Shown: positions 16,546 to 25,313, counted from the first letter of the stretch. The stretch is DNA of 64,000 nucleotides from Alkaliphilus serpentinus (GCF_009017255.1 NZ_WBZB01000013.1:124001-188000), one strand, 5' to 3'. Notes: generated by a model from the sequence alone, not told the origin. Translations and numbers: made by a program.

Positions 16546-19110
16546 ATGGCAGAAAAAAAACCAACTGATAAAAAAACAAATGATAAAAAGAATAAAAAGA
16601 AAAGATACCGTATATTAAAGGTATTTGTATTGATTATTATACTTGCTGGCTTTATTGCCGGTGGTGCAACTGTTGGAGCAGTATTAGGGATTATTAAAGA
16701 AGCTGGTCCTATTGACGCTACCAATATTTATGAGTTATTGGATGAAAGCTCCTTTATCCTAGATTCAAATGGTGAGGTAATTGAAAAGGTTCAAAGTGAA
16801 GGTCTGCGTATTATCATAGACTATCAAAATATGCCTGAAGATTTGATAAATGCCTTTGTAGCCATTGAGGATGAGCGTTTTTGGATTCATAGTGGAGTGG
16901 ATATTAAAAGGATTTTTGGTGCTGCTTGGACCAACCTAAAAACTGGATCTAAGCAAGGTGCCAGTACCATTAATCAACAGCTGGCTAAGCTAATATTCTT
17001 AACAAAGGAACAAACCCTCACTAGGAAAATAACCGATGCCTATTATGGAATTTTAATCAATCGCCAACTATCAAAGGATCAGATACTAGAAGCCTATATG
17101 AATACCATTCCCCTTGGAAGTGGAGCCAATGGTGTTGAAGCAGCTGCACAAGTGTATTTTTCCAAGAGTGTAGGAGATTTAACATTAGCAGAGTCTGCCC
17201 TAATAGCAGGTATTACTCGAAATCCATCTAGGTATTCTCCAATGAGGACCATCACAAAGGATAAGGTTACAGAGGATCATCATATATTATATGATGGTGA
17301 TCCAACCTATACAATAGTCTATAACGACGACTATCAAGATCGAATGGAAACAGTGCTGGCAATGATGTTACAGCACAATTATATAACAGAAGACGAATAT
17401 AATGCCGCCCTTGATGAGGATATAAAGGCCAGCTTAAATCCTAACAGATTCTTTGCCGAGGAAATTTCTTCATACTTTGGTGATTTGGTAAAACGAGATG
17501 TTATTAATGCCCTTGAAAAGGAAGGTTATAGTAGCGAAGATGCAAATAGTCTATTACGCTCCGGGGGCTTAAGGATTTACAGTACCATGGATGTTAGGAT
17601 TCAAAAGATTTTAGAGGAAGAATATGATAATCCTGATAATTTCCCGGGTACCTTAAAGGATAGTGAAGGAAACCTACTGAGGGATGAGGAGGGAAATATT
17701 CAACCTCAATCAGCAATGGTTATTACTGATTATCATACTGGAGAGATTAAGGCTTTGGTTGGAGGTAGAATGATTTCAGGGCAAAAAATATTTAATCGTG
17801 CCCTCTCAACAAGACAGCCGGGTTCTTCTATGAAGCCACTGGCAGCCTATACTCCTGCCATTGATCAGGGCTTTACTGCTGCCACAGTAATAGATGATAC
17901 TCCTATTTATTTAGATAAAGATCATCCCGATAAACCTTGGCCCAATAACTGGTATAAAGAAGGCTACTATGGCCTAATTACTTTTAGAGAAGCTATACAA
18001 CAATCAAGTAACGTTGGTGCAGTAAAGGTTGCTACAATGTTGGGTGCCGATGAAACCTCAGCCATTGCTACAATGCTTGAGTATATAGAAAAGATGGGAA
18101 TTACAACCGTTGTACGAAGCTCCCACCCAGTAGTAAGGGGAAACAAAATATACTCAGATGAAACCTTTTCTACTGTCCTAGGAGGTATGACAATGGGCGT
18201 AACCCCTATTGATATGGCCAGTGCCTATGGTGTATATGCCAATGAAGGTGTTTATATAGAGCCTATTACCTTTACTAAAATCTATGACCGCCATGGAAAC
18301 TTGTTATATGAAAACAAACCTGAAGTAAGAAGGGTTTTGACACCCCAGGTATCCTATATCATGACAGATATGCTTAAGACAGCTGTATCAGCTGGAACAG
18401 GCTCTAGGGCTAGGTTAGATACAAACAATTCTGAAATTCCAGTTGCAGGTAAAACTGGTACAACCTCTGAAAACAAGGATGCATGGTTTGTAGGCTTTAC
18501 CCCTTACTACTCAGCCTCTGTTTGGATTGGTAACGATATTCCCAAAACCTTAGTGGATGGTAGCCGAATATCTACAGAACTATGGAAAAAGGTTATGGCT
18601 AGAGTTCATGAGGGATATACTCCTAAAAGCTTTACTATGCCTGAGGATATTATTAGAGTAAATGTATGTACTGAATCTGGAAAATTACCTTCAGAACTGT
18701 GTGCACTAGACCCAAGGGGTAGTAGAGTTAGATCTGAAGTATTTATTAGAGGTACTGAACCTAAAGAAGTTTGTGATGTTCATGTAATTGCTGATATCCA
18801 TGTGCCAACGGGTAAATTAGCTACAGAGCTTACGCCACCTTGGGAAATCGAATCTAAAGTATTTATTCAAAGAACAGTACCCTATTATCCAGAAGAGCAT
18901 AATGGCATAGAGCCAGCTGACTTTATTTATGAGTTACCCACTGAATCCTACGATCCTTTAACGGATTGGTTGGATGTAGACCCTAATATGCCAGGCTATG
19001 AAGAGTATTATGATGAATATTTTAATGATCCAAACGAAAACAATGAAGAGGATAACGACGAAGAAACTAACGAGGACCAAGACCCAATAATTGATTCTAA
19101 TAATGACTAG
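16546..19110 (+). CDS. Class A penicillin-binding protein (PBP1A type)
   Basis: Bifunctional peptidoglycan glycosyltransferase/transpeptidase, 854 aa. Lys-rich cytoplasmic N-terminus, one transmembrane helix (about 26-50), GT51 domain with catalytic Glu108 in IEDERFW and STINQQLAKL, then a transpeptidase domain with active Ser427 in SSMK, SSN (QQSSNVGA) and KTGT at 636-639. A Cys-containing region (VCTESGKLPSELC) follows, then an acidic Asp/Glu/Asn tail. A GGAGG site precedes ATG. Flanked by sporulation genes, but the full domain set suits general wall growth. Confidence 0.95.
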   Translation: MAEKKPTDKKTNDKKNKKKRYRILKVFVLIIILAGFIAGGATVGAVLGIIKEAGPIDATNIYELLDESSFILDSNGEVIEKVQSEGLRIIIDYQNMPEDLINAFVAIEDERFWIHSGVDIKRIFGAAWTNLKTGSKQGASTINQQLAKLIFLTKEQTLTRKITDAYYGILINRQLSKDQILEAYMNTIPLGSGANGVEAAAQVYFSKSVGDLTLAESALIAGITRNPSRYSPMRTITKDKVTEDHHILYDGDPTYTIVYNDDYQDRMETVLAMMLQHNYITEDEYNAALDEDIKASLNPNRFFAEEISSYFGDLVKRDVINALEKEGYSSEDANSLLRSGGLRIYSTMDVRIQKILEEEYDNPDNFPGTLKDSEGNLLRDEEGNIQPQSAMVITDYHTGEIKALVGGRMISGQKIFNRALSTRQPGSSMKPLAAYTPAIDQGFTAATVIDDTPIYLDKDHPDKPWPNNWYKEGYYGLITFREAIQQSSNVGAVKVATMLGADETSAIATMLEYIEKMGITTVVRSSHPVVRGNKIYSDETFSTVLGGMTMGVTPIDMASAYGVYANEGVYIEPITFTKIYDRHGNLLYENKPEVRRVLTPQVSYIMTDMLKTAVSAGTGSRARLDTNNSEIPVAGKTGTTSENKDAWFVGFTPYYSASVWIGNDIPKTLVDGSRISTELWKKVMARVHEGYTPKSFTMPEDIIRVNVCTESGKLPSELCALDPRGSRVRSEVFIRGTEPKEVCDVHVIADIHVPTGKLATELTPPWEIESKVFIQRTVPYYPEEHNGIEPADFIYELPTESYDPLTDWLDVDPNMPGYEEYYDEYFNDPNENNEEDNDEETNEDQDPIIDSNND

Positions 19111-19119
19111 TTTAGTATA

Positions 19120-19149
19120 AGAAGCTGCAGATTCTGCAGCTTCTTTTTT
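19120..19149. terminator. Bidirectional terminator
   Basis: GAAGCTGCAG (19121-19130) pairs with CTGCAGCTTC (19134-19143), then TTTTTT. It separates the convergent PBP gene and spoVAEa. Confidence 0.85.
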
Positions 19150-19708
19150 AATGACTCTGTTTCATTATTTCATTTAAAGCCTTTGTAATAATAGGGGCTC
19201 CGATTCTCCAATCGTCCTTCCCCTGCATTTTGCCGATATCTCCTATTCCAATGATGACTGGGGGCTTAGGCCCCTTTTCTAATACATCCACCGTATCGCC
19301 ATATAAAACCTCTTTTTCTGTTTCTATACCATCCTTATCCACGGGTTTCTTTGTAATTTTACCCAAAGCATCAATAGAAAAATCAACATGAACCCCATCA
19401 ACATCCTTGGTATTGGAAGCTACTGCTATTACTCCTAAAACCTCAATATCAGGGTGATTCATCAGGGTTTTGATTACCTTCTCGCCTATTCCAGTATTCT
19501 CGTTACCTTCATCATCGGTCATAACCACAACGGGATCATGGACGGCTTCCTTTATTAAAGCAATGATTTTTTCTGCAGATAAGGGTGTTGGATTTCCCCC
19601 TGATTGGGATATACATCTTCCTCCTATGTTTTTAACCGCCTTCTCTATTGTTCTTTGAGCGCATCTATCTCCATCGGTTACCACAATGATTTTTCTTTTG
19701 TTATACAT
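19148..19708 (-). CDS. spoVAEA: Stage V sporulation protein AE, SpoVAEa type
   Basis: Soluble 186-aa SpoVAEa protein. It begins with KIIVVTDGDRCAQRTIEKA, then VVVMTDDEGNENTGIGEKVI, and ends with PPVIIGIGDIGKMQGKDDWRIGAPI, all family landmarks. In Bacillus it lies on the outer surface of the spore inner membrane as part of the dipicolinic-acid channel complex. Last gene of the first spoVA operon, about 130 bases after spoVAEb. The second spoVA cluster has no counterpart. Confidence 0.9.
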   Translation of the reverse strand: MYNKRKIIVVTDGDRCAQRTIEKAVKNIGGRCISQSGGNPTPLSAEKIIALIKEAVHDPVVVMTDDEGNENTGIGEKVIKTLMNHPDIEVLGVIAVASNTKDVDGVHVDFSIDALGKITKKPVDKDGIETEKEVLYGDTVDVLEKGPKPPVIIGIGDIGKMQGKDDWRIGAPIITKALNEIMKQSH

Positions 19709-19805
19709 ATTGAATCAATCCTTTCTCAGGAAAAGCTTATAATTGAATATTTGCTAAGTGGAGATCTTTTTTTATCTTATCCTTTATTATTTCTTTTATT
19801 TTTTT

Positions 19806-19839
19806 CATTACTCATTTCAATTTACTCATTATTCATTCC
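19806..19839. repeat. Heptamer-period repeat
   Basis: Short AT-rich run with 7-base periodicity: TTACTCA, TTTCAAT, TTACTCA, TTATTCA, then TTCCTC. Located between spoVAEa and spoVAEb. Same style as the repeats at 30.6, 37.4, 51.6 and 53.6 kb. Confidence 0.45.
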
Positions 19840-19840
19840 T

Positions 19841-20194
19841 CTACTTCGTTTTAGGATTAAACAGAACTGCCATCATATATCCAAAAACTACAGCAGCTGT
19901 AATTCCACCAGCGGTTGCTTCTATTCCCCCAGTAAAAACTCCAAAAAAACCCTTTTCATTTACACCCTTTATAACTCCCTTTGCTAAGGAATACCCAAAC
20001 CCTGGCAAAGGAATTGTAGCCCCTGCACCCCCTAAATCTACCAAAGGTTGATATATACCTAATGCAGTAAGAATAACCCCTAAGGTTACGAAAATCACCA
20101 GCACATGGGCAGGTGCTAGCTTTGTTGTATCCATTAGGAGCTGTCCTATTACACAAATTAAACCTCCTACTATGAATGCCCATAGGTATGACAT
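19841..20194 (-). CDS. spoVAEB: Stage V sporulation protein AE, SpoVAEb type
   Basis: Integral membrane protein of 117 aa with about four helices. Sequence signatures are FIVGGLICVIGQLLMDTTKL and GGAGATIPLPGFGYSLAKG. SpoVAC and SpoVAEb form membrane parts of the channel moving dipicolinic acid into the forespore and out during germination. Positioned right after spoVAD as in other spore formers. Its paralogue is at 28399-28752. Confidence 0.93.
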   Translation of the reverse strand: MSYLWAFIVGGLICVIGQLLMDTTKLAPAHVLVIFVTLGVILTALGIYQPLVDLGGAGATIPLPGFGYSLAKGVIKGVNEKGFFGVFTGGIEATAGGITAAVVFGYMMAVLFNPKTK

Positions 20195-20215
20195 AGTAAA
20201 TCCTCCTATAAAATA

Positions 20216-21229
20216 TTAATTGCATTCAATGGTAACAGCGTGGGCTATACTTGGGATAGACTCTCCCTGTTGAAGACTTAAAGGAGAGAATAGCGCACCC
20301 GTAGAAACCAGCAATATTTTTCGATACTTTTTCTCTACTAACTTTTTATATAAATAGCCACAAAAAACTACTGCAGAACAACCACAACCACTGCCTCCTG
20401 CATGAGTATCCTGCTTTTTTCCATTGAAAATCTCTATCCCACAATCAGAGTAGTTTTTCATTATATCTAATCCTCGATTTCTAACCAACTCAATTGCAAT
20501 TTCTCCTCCATATATCCCTAGGTCTCCGGTAATAATTAAATCATAGTCTTCAGGCTTGAATCCAGTATCTGAAAAATGAGAAACGATGGTAGAGGCTGCT
20601 GCTGGGGCCATTGCAGCCCCCATATTGCTGGCATCAGCTATTCCATAGTCAAGAACCTTACCAGTTGTTACATGGGTAATCGTAGGCCCCTTCCCCTTTT
20701 CACTAAGAATGACAGCACCTGCACCTGTAACCGTCCATTGGGCTGTCAAAGGTCTTTGATTACCTAGCTCAAGAGGAAATCTAAACTGACGTTCTGCTGA
20801 AGAAAAGTGGCTGGAGGTAGCTGCTACAACTCGATCTGCAAAACCTCCATCGATTAAAATCCCTCCTAAGGCTAAGGATTCTGCCATTGTAGAGCAAGCT
20901 CCATATAGTCCTAAAAAGGGTATTTGAAGGTCTCTAGCCGCATAAGTGGTGGCAATTAGTTGGTTTAAAAGATCTCCACCAAGTAGGTATTGTATATCTG
21001 GTATTTTCAACTGTGCTTTATTAGTTGCTAAGCTGATGGCTTCCTTAGTCATTTTACTTTCTGCCTTCTCCCAACTAACCTCTTGAAACAAATCATCACT
21101 TAGGACTTTATCAAAATACTCCCCTAGTGGACCCTCTCCCTCCTTAGGTCCTACTATAGAGGCCGTTGATATCAATAATGGAGGATTGACAAATTTAATG
21201 GTTTGAGTACCTATTCTTTTAATAGCCAT
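20216..21229 (-). CDS. spoVAD: Stage V sporulation protein AD
   Basis: Soluble component of the spore dipicolinic-acid transport complex; 337 aa with a thiolase-like fold, known to bind dipicolinate. Hallmarks: GPKEGEGPLGEYFD near residue 30, FLGLYGACSTMAESLALGG, a Cys-rich HAGGSGCGCSAVVFCGY segment and SIPSIAHAVTIE at the end. The paralogue at 27383-28384 has the same segments. Operon order spoVAC-spoVAD-spoVAEb with gaps of about 10-21 bases. Confidence 0.95.
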   Translation of the reverse strand: MAIKRIGTQTIKFVNPPLLISTASIVGPKEGEGPLGEYFDKVLSDDLFQEVSWEKAESKMTKEAISLATNKAQLKIPDIQYLLGGDLLNQLIATTYAARDLQIPFLGLYGACSTMAESLALGGILIDGGFADRVVAATSSHFSSAERQFRFPLELGNQRPLTAQWTVTGAGAVILSEKGKGPTITHVTTGKVLDYGIADASNMGAAMAPAAASTIVSHFSDTGFKPEDYDLIITGDLGIYGGEIAIELVRNRGLDIMKNYSDCGIEIFNGKKQDTHAGGSGCGCSAVVFCGYLYKKLVEKKYRKILLVSTGALFSPLSLQQGESIPSIAHAVTIECN

Positions 21230-21239
21230 TATGAACCTC

Positions 21240-21689
21240 CTATTTCAGTAAATAGTATATTAAACCCACCAACACCGAGGATGTTATTCCATAGACAAGG
21301 ACTGGTCCAGCCAATGTAAACATTCTTGCTGCAACTCCAAAAATATATCCTTCCCTTTTAAACTCCATTGCAGGTGAAACTATGGAATTGGCAAACCCTG
21401 TTATAGGAACTATGGAACCAGCACCAGCCCTCTTCCCTATCCGATCATAAATTCCAAGACCTGTTAATAGTGCTCCAACAAATATCATGATTAAAATAGT
21501 AGCATTTGTCGCCTCAAGGTGGCTTAAATTTAACATTCTTTCAACACTATTATGAATAAACTGTCCGATCATAGAGATAAAGCCACCAACAAAAAAAGCC
21601 CAGGTGCAATTTTTAATATAGTGGGGTTTAGGTGATATCTCTTTAACCAACTGTTGATACCTTTTCTTATTCTCCGTTTGTCTTTTCAT
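21240..21689 (-). CDS. spoVAC: Stage V sporulation protein AC
   Basis: Membrane component of the dipicolinate channel, 149 aa. In Bacillus it behaves as a mechanosensitive channel. A hydrophilic N-terminus with KEISPKPHYIKNCTWAFFVGG leads into about four helices; AGAGSIVPITGFANSIVSPAMEFKREG is the conserved loop region. Starts 9 bases after the small 48-codon gene and precedes spoVAD. Confidence 0.94.
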   Translation of the reverse strand: MKRQTENKKRYQQLVKEISPKPHYIKNCTWAFFVGGFISMIGQFIHNSVERMLNLSHLEATNATILIMIFVGALLTGLGIYDRIGKRAGAGSIVPITGFANSIVSPAMEFKREGYIFGVAARMFTLAGPVLVYGITSSVLVGLIYYLLK

Positions 21690-21698
21690 TTAGACCAC

Positions 21699-21845
21699 CT
21701 ATCGAATTTCACCGGTTGATTGCAGGATCTTAAGATTTTCTACCGTCATATCATAACCTTCTTGATTTATCTGATGAATTTTATTCTTTTCCTCTCGATT
21801 CTTCTGAAGAGGATTCCAAAACTCCTTATGATGATTTTTTCTCAT
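21699..21845 (-). CDS. Hidden 48-residue gene between spoVAB and spoVAC
   Basis: Small hydrophilic protein, MRKNHHKEFWNPLQKN at the start and LKILQSTGEIR at the end, rich in Lys, Asn and Glu. It has a TAGGAG ribosome-binding site before the ATG, is 11 bases after spoVAB and 9 bases before spoVAC, and fills the gap exactly. The tight spacing inside a sporulation operon supports it as a real gene. No signal or membrane segment and no recognised family; it may act in the forespore cytosol. Confidence 0.65.
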   Translation of the reverse strand: MRKNHHKEFWNPLQKNREEKNKIHQINQEGYDMTVENLKILQSTGEIR

Positions 21846-21856
21846 ATAATCAACTC

Positions 21857-22264
21857 CTAATATATAATCCAATTGATAAAGGAACCTATCACTTTACCAA
21901 AAATCAGGGCATATAGAATATAAATTACAAAGCCTTCTAGTCTAACTCGCCTTACGATAACTGGTAAAACATTCATTACCTCAGCTAAGGCCGATGCTAA
22001 AAGGCCGATAAATATACCCATAAATAACCCAGCTATCATTACCACTGAAGTATTCATAGGTATTGTATAATTTGTTAATGAAGTAAAAGCTGCTAAAACT
22101 GCTCCAGTTATAATCACATTTTCATACCATATAATATACTTAGTAGTGTTGGTTAGTTGTGCCAACCTAGGTATAATGTCAAGCAATGTAATTAAAGCAA
22201 CTATTCCACTTCCGACTACAACCCCATTTGAAAGACCAACAATCACAGCTATAATGTTTTTCAT
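21857..22264 (-). CDS. spoVAB: Stage V sporulation protein AB
   Basis: Membrane protein of 135 aa with four hydrophobic helices. Begins MKNIIAVIVGLSNGVVVGSG, with LARLTQL-like segment RLAQLTNTTKYI before helix 2, and AEVMNVLPVIVRRV near the end, matching SpoVAB. The precise function in the complex is unknown. Only three bases separate it from spoVAA upstream, so it is translationally linked. Confidence 0.9.
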   Translation of the reverse strand: MKNIIAVIVGLSNGVVVGSGIVALITLLDIIPRLAQLTNTTKYIIWYENVIITGAVLAAFTSLTNYTIPMNTSVVMIAGLFMGIFIGLLASALAEVMNVLPVIVRRVRLEGFVIYILYALIFGKVIGSFINWIIY

Positions 22265-22267
22265 CTG

Positions 22268-22882
22268 TTATCCCTTCCTCGAGGAGTTATCTGTACCTTT
22301 TAAATACACATCCATATTTTGCTGATATAAAAACATCTCTACTTCAAGGGGGCTAGGTTCTGTATTAATCCTTTTCTTAAAAATATGATTAAAAAAAACC
22401 GACATACCAACTCCAATCCCTATACTATAGGGTATTTGTAATAGTAGTGGTCTATCCTTCTCCTCACCAGTTATAATATGATACATGGTTTTATGAGCAG
22501 CCTTCATATCAACATCAGCGTGAAAATTAATAATAGCCGTCATTGATCCTACAAATAATAGAAGGGTTACGAAGGCCAGTCGTAAAATTTTAAATTTGTC
22601 TTTTTTATTGGATTCCTCCTGTAAATTTATTAATATATCAGGTTGACCTAGAACCATGATGATGATTTCAGAATCCTTTTCTTTAATGAGTTGAATGATG
22701 GCTAGTACTGATATTACCATGGTTTTTTTTAAACCTTTTGACTGTAAGGGGTATTCAATGGATTCTATTTCTTCCTTTACTTTTGAATCAGCATAAATAT
22801 CCACCAAATCTTTTATGAATAAAGTCTTATTTTTATAGGCTTCAACCTTTCCCTTTGATTGAATATAAATTTGATTTTCCAA
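22268..22882 (-). CDS. spoVAA: Stage V sporulation protein AA
   Basis: SpoVAA, 204 aa. The N-terminal half is a cytoplasmic domain (VDIYADSKVKEEIESIEYPL). Two transmembrane helices follow at about residues 107-125 and 150-172; the conserved FHADVDMKAAHKTMYHIITG segment lies between them. Starts with TTG (22880-22882), supported by a TAGGAGGT site. First of the classical spoVA genes in this operon, preceded by a small membrane-protein gene. Confidence 0.9.
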   Translation of the reverse strand: MENQIYIQSKGKVEAYKNKTLFIKDLVDIYADSKVKEEIESIEYPLQSKGLKKTMVISVLAIIQLIKEKDSEIIIMVLGQPDILINLQEESNKKDKFKILRLAFVTLLLFVGSMTAIINFHADVDMKAAHKTMYHIITGEEKDRPLLLQIPYSIGIGVGMSVFFNHIFKKRINTEPSPLEVEMFLYQQNMDVYLKGTDNSSRKG

Positions 22883-22894
22883 AGGTTTTACCTC

Positions 22895-23041
22895 CTACCT
22901 AAATGGATCCTTTATAACTAAATCTGCCTTATCTGGTGTGGGATTTGATCTACGTTGGCTTAGGAAATACCACGAACCCACTGCTAGGGTTAAAATAATA
23001 ATACCAATCAGTATGGTTTTCCTTTTACTTAGAAGCTTCAT
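22895..23041 (-). CDS. Hidden 48-residue single-pass membrane protein
   Basis: Short gene between the sigF terminator and spoVAA. MKLLSKRKT precedes one clear transmembrane helix (about residues 9-27, ILIGIIILTLAVGSWYF), then a polar tail ending VIKDPFR. A perfect AAGGAGGTG ribosome-binding site precedes the ATG, and its stop codon overlaps the spoVAA ribosome-binding site. It would be the first gene of the spoVA operon. No family recognised. Confidence 0.65.
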   Translation of the reverse strand: MKLLSKRKTILIGIIILTLAVGSWYFLSQRRSNPTPDKADLVIKDPFR

Positions 23042-23062
23042 GAATTCCACCTCCTTGATTTT

Positions 23063-23091
23063 TATTATTAACTAAAATGAAATTTTAATTC
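23063..23091 (-). promoter_or_regulatory. Possible sigma-G type promoter of the spoVA operon
   Basis: Minus-strand GAATT (23087-23091), 17 bases, then AATAATA (23063-23069), loosely matching the sigma-F/G pattern (GHATR and CATAMTA). The other spoVA cluster has a similar GAATA...AATAATA pair. spoVA is sigma-G dependent in Bacillus. One or two mismatches make this tentative. Confidence 0.35.
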
Positions 23092-23103
23092 TACACAAAA
23101 TAA

Positions 23104-23125
23104 AAGATGGCTGTTTAGCCATCTT
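23104..23125 (-). terminator. Terminator of the spoIIA operon
   Basis: AAGATGGCT pairs with AGCCATCTT, followed on the minus strand by TTATTTT. It separates spoIIA from the spoVA operon, so the two are separately transcribed. Confidence 0.85.
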
Positions 23126-23198
23126 CATATCCATCATAGTTTTTTGAATGTATTTCTCAATTTTAAAAGATTGGGGTTCTTCCATGACTCAAAATGGT

Positions 23199-23963
23199 TT
23201 AAGCCATCTTCATAGAATCCTTCATATTTTTCAGTATTTTCTTCTCTATCCTAGAAACCTGCACCTGAGAAATTCCTAAAACCTCTGCAATTTCTGTTTG
23301 GGTTTTGTCCTTAAAGTATCTTAAAATAATGATTTGTCTCTCTCTAGGCTCAAGCTTTGCTATTACATCCTTTAATAATATTCTATCCACCATGTCCCCA
23401 TCCTCTGAGGCTGCCTCCACCTTGTCCATTAAATGAATGGGAGCACCATCATCATGATGAATTACATCGTACAAATATTCAGGCTGAGTATTGGAATCCA
23501 AAGCCATTACAATTTCCTCTTTTGATATATTTAAGTCATCCGATATTTCTTGTAGGGTCACTTCCCTTCCCAGCTCCTTAGTTAAACGCTCCTTAGAGTA
23601 CTTAACCTTTGATGCTGTCTGTTTCAAAGATCTTGATACTTTGATAATTCCATCATCTCGCAAAAATCTTTTGATTTCGCCAACAATCATAGGTACTGCA
23701 TATGTAGAAAATCGCACATCAAAGCTGGTATCAAATTTATTAACTGCTTTAATAAGGCCTATACACCCCAGCTGAAAGAGGTCCTCCTTTTCATAACCTC
23801 TATTTGCAAATCTTTTTATAACACTTCGAACAAGTCCTAAATTACTACTAACCAATAGTTCCTGCGCATGACCATCACCAGCCTGAGCCTTTTTGATTAA
23901 TTTCATTGTCTCCTCATGCTGGATCAATTCATTTGATTCCCCTGATAATGCTGAATAAACCAT
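23199..23963 (-). CDS. sigF: RNA polymerase sporulation sigma factor SigF
   Basis: Forespore-specific sigma factor, 254 aa. Region 2 includes LVRSVIKRFANRGYEKEDLFQLGCIGLIKAVNKFD (the conserved polymerase-binding and -10 region), with region 3 ITL-like helices and region 4 ILRYFKDKTQTEIAEVLGISQVQVSRIEKKI as helix-turn-helix. It is held inactive by SpoIIAB. The ORF opens at 23990 inside spoIIAB; an AGAGGGG site selects ATG 23961-23963, which leaves a 13-base gap to spoIIAB. Third gene of spoIIA. Confidence 0.96.
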   Translation of the reverse strand: MVYSALSGESNELIQHEETMKLIKKAQAGDGHAQELLVSSNLGLVRSVIKRFANRGYEKEDLFQLGCIGLIKAVNKFDTSFDVRFSTYAVPMIVGEIKRFLRDDGIIKVSRSLKQTASKVKYSKERLTKELGREVTLQEISDDLNISKEEIVMALDSNTQPEYLYDVIHHDDGAPIHLMDKVEAASEDGDMVDRILLKDVIAKLEPRERQIIILRYFKDKTQTEIAEVLGISQVQVSRIEKKILKNMKDSMKMA

Positions 23964-23976
23964 TTTATCTTCCCCT

Positions 23977-24417
23977 CTATTCATCTGCAATGAGGCTTTT
24001 GAATTTTTTTACCATCCTTATTTTTGTTCCCAAACCTGCCTCAGAATATACATCAACTTCGTCCATAAAGGTCTCCATAACTGTAAATCCCATACCAGAT
24101 CTTTCGAGTTCAGGCTTAGATGTATAAAGGGGTTCCTTTGCCTTTTCGATATCTTCTATACCTCTACCTTCATCTTCAATAATAACCTCCAGCTCCTGAT
24201 TGATTATGTAGCAGGTTACCTTCACAATACCTGTGGTATTTTCGTATCCATGAATAATTGCATTGGTTACTGCTTCTGATACTGCAGTTTTAATATCGGT
24301 TATCTCTTCTATGGTTGGATCCAATTGGGCAGCAAAGGATGCAACCACAACCCTTGCGAAGGCTTCATTTTGTGACTTGCTTTCAAATTCAAGCTTCATA
24401 TAATTTTTGTATTCCAT
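23977..24417 (-). CDS. spoIIAB: Anti-sigma F factor SpoIIAB
   Basis: GHKL serine kinase and anti-sigma factor of 146 aa. It binds SigF and phosphorylates SpoIIAA. ATP-site motifs: N box [15 protein letters not shown]1 [10 protein letters not shown] and G2 [10 protein letters not shown]. Start chosen at ATG 24415-24417, preceded by AAAGGAG; the longer ORF to 24474 would overlap spoIIAA. Middle gene of spoIIA. Confidence 0.96.
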   Translation of the reverse strand: MEYKNYMKLEFESKSQNEAFARVVVASFAAQLDPTIEEITDIKTAVSEAVTNAIIHGYENTTGIVKVTCYIINQELEVIIEDEGRGIEDIEKAKEPLYTSKPELERSGMGFTVMETFMDEVDVYSEAGLGTKIRMVKKFKSLIADE

Positions 24418-24430
24418 TGATAACACTCCT

Positions 24431-24766
24431 TTACATGCGATTAATGGCTTCCCGTTTATTTTGATATTTCTCAACTATACGATATAAACCTGCTAATGTA
24501 AATATTTTGTCAATTTTATCGGGGACCTCAACAACCGCAACCTTTCCTCCAAGCTTAGATATGTTTTTATATCTACCCATGATTACTCCAATACCTGAAC
24601 TGTCCATAAAATGAAGCAAACCCATGTCAAAGATTAGATTCCTTATACGCTTTCTCTCTATGATATCATCAAGCTCAATACGTATATCTTCTGCAACGTG
24701 ATGATCCAGTTCTCCCTCCAGTTCCACAATTAGTGTATTATTGTTGGTTTCATACTTTAATTGCAC
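24431..24766 (-). CDS. spoIIAA: Anti-anti-sigma factor SpoIIAA
   Basis: STAS-domain antagonist of SpoIIAB. It contains [16 protein letters not shown] and the phosphorylation-site loop [19 protein letters not shown], whose Ser in DSSGIG is the kinase target. The AAAGGAGG site lies one base before ATG 24775, too close for initiation. GTG 24764-24766, 10 bases downstream, gives [10 protein letters not shown] and is preferred. First gene of the operon, preceded by a sigma-H-like promoter. Confidence 0.93.
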   Translation of the reverse strand: MQLKYETNNNTLIVELEGELDHHVAEDIRIELDDIIERKRIRNLIFDMGLLHFMDSSGIGVIMGRYKNISKLGGKVAVVEVPDKIDKIFTLAGLYRIVEKYQNKREAINRM

Positions 24767-24810
24767 CTTATCCATTCCTCCTTTGTTTGCCAATATGATT
24801 TTGTAGTTAA

Positions 24811-24840
24811 TACTTCTACCAATTGAAACCATATTCCTTC
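24811..24840 (-). promoter_or_regulatory. Sigma-H-like promoter of spoIIA
   Basis: Minus strand GAAGGAATA (24832-24840) matches the sigma-H -35 consensus RnAGGAWWW fully. After 12 bases GTAGAAGTA (24811-24819) matches RnnGAATWW with one mismatch. Transcription would start about 40 bases before the SpoIIAA start. spoIIA is sigma-H dependent in known spore formers. Confidence 0.6.
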
Positions 24841-24931
24841 ATCAAAAAAACACTTGTTTTGTAGTATTATGACTAGTTTTGACGGAAACATTGAATAGTT
24901 ATTTAATAAGATTCTTTTAAAGGGGTAGAAC

Positions 24932-24959
24932 AAAAAAGGATGTAGCCAAAGCCACATCC
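24932..24959 (-). terminator. Terminator of the YvlD-like gene
   Basis: GGATGT-A-GC (24938-24946) pairs with GC-C-ACATCC (24951-24959), followed on the minus strand by a run of six T. Confidence 0.8.
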
Positions 24960-24965
24960 AAAGTA

Positions 24966-25313
24966 TTATTTCTTAACTCCAGTTAAGGAACCAAGAACCA
25001 TATTGGCAATACTTAATAGTATTGCACCAATAATTGCATCAAAATAGCCTTCCACTGTGAAGCCTTCAACAATTGAAGCAGTCATCTTTAAAAATCCACC
25101 GTTTATGATGAAGGTAAATAATCCTAAGGTCATAATATTGATGGGTAGTGTTAGAATGATCAGGATGGGTTTTACCAAGGTATTGGCTATCCCTAAAACA
25201 ACTGCAGCTATTATGGTTGCCTCAATACTATTAACGTGAATACCTTCCATTAGGTAAGCAATAATATAGATAGATAAAGCACTTACAGCCAATCTTAGAA
25301 TGAGTTTTCGCAT
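24966..25313 (-). CDS. Phage-holin-like four-helix membrane protein (YvlD family)
   Basis: Integral membrane protein of 115 aa, PF04020 (YvlD/phage holin 4_2 superfamily). Four hydrophobic helices; the signature GIANTLVKPILIILTLPINIMTLGLFTFIINGG spans helices 2 and 3. In Bacillus yvlD belongs to an envelope-stress regulon; no lysis function is implied by the family name. Divergent from mogA with a short AT-rich shared promoter region. Confidence 0.88.
   Translation of the reverse strand: MRKLILRLAVSALSIYIIAYLMEGIHVNSIEATIIAAVVLGIANTLVKPILIILTLPINIMTLGLFTFIINGGFLKMTASIVEGFTVEGYFDAIIGAILLSIANMVLGSLTGVKK

Noticed and set aside
24966-25313. Prophage holin
   Set aside because: YvlD-like proteins carry the phage holin family name but no phage gene is nearby.
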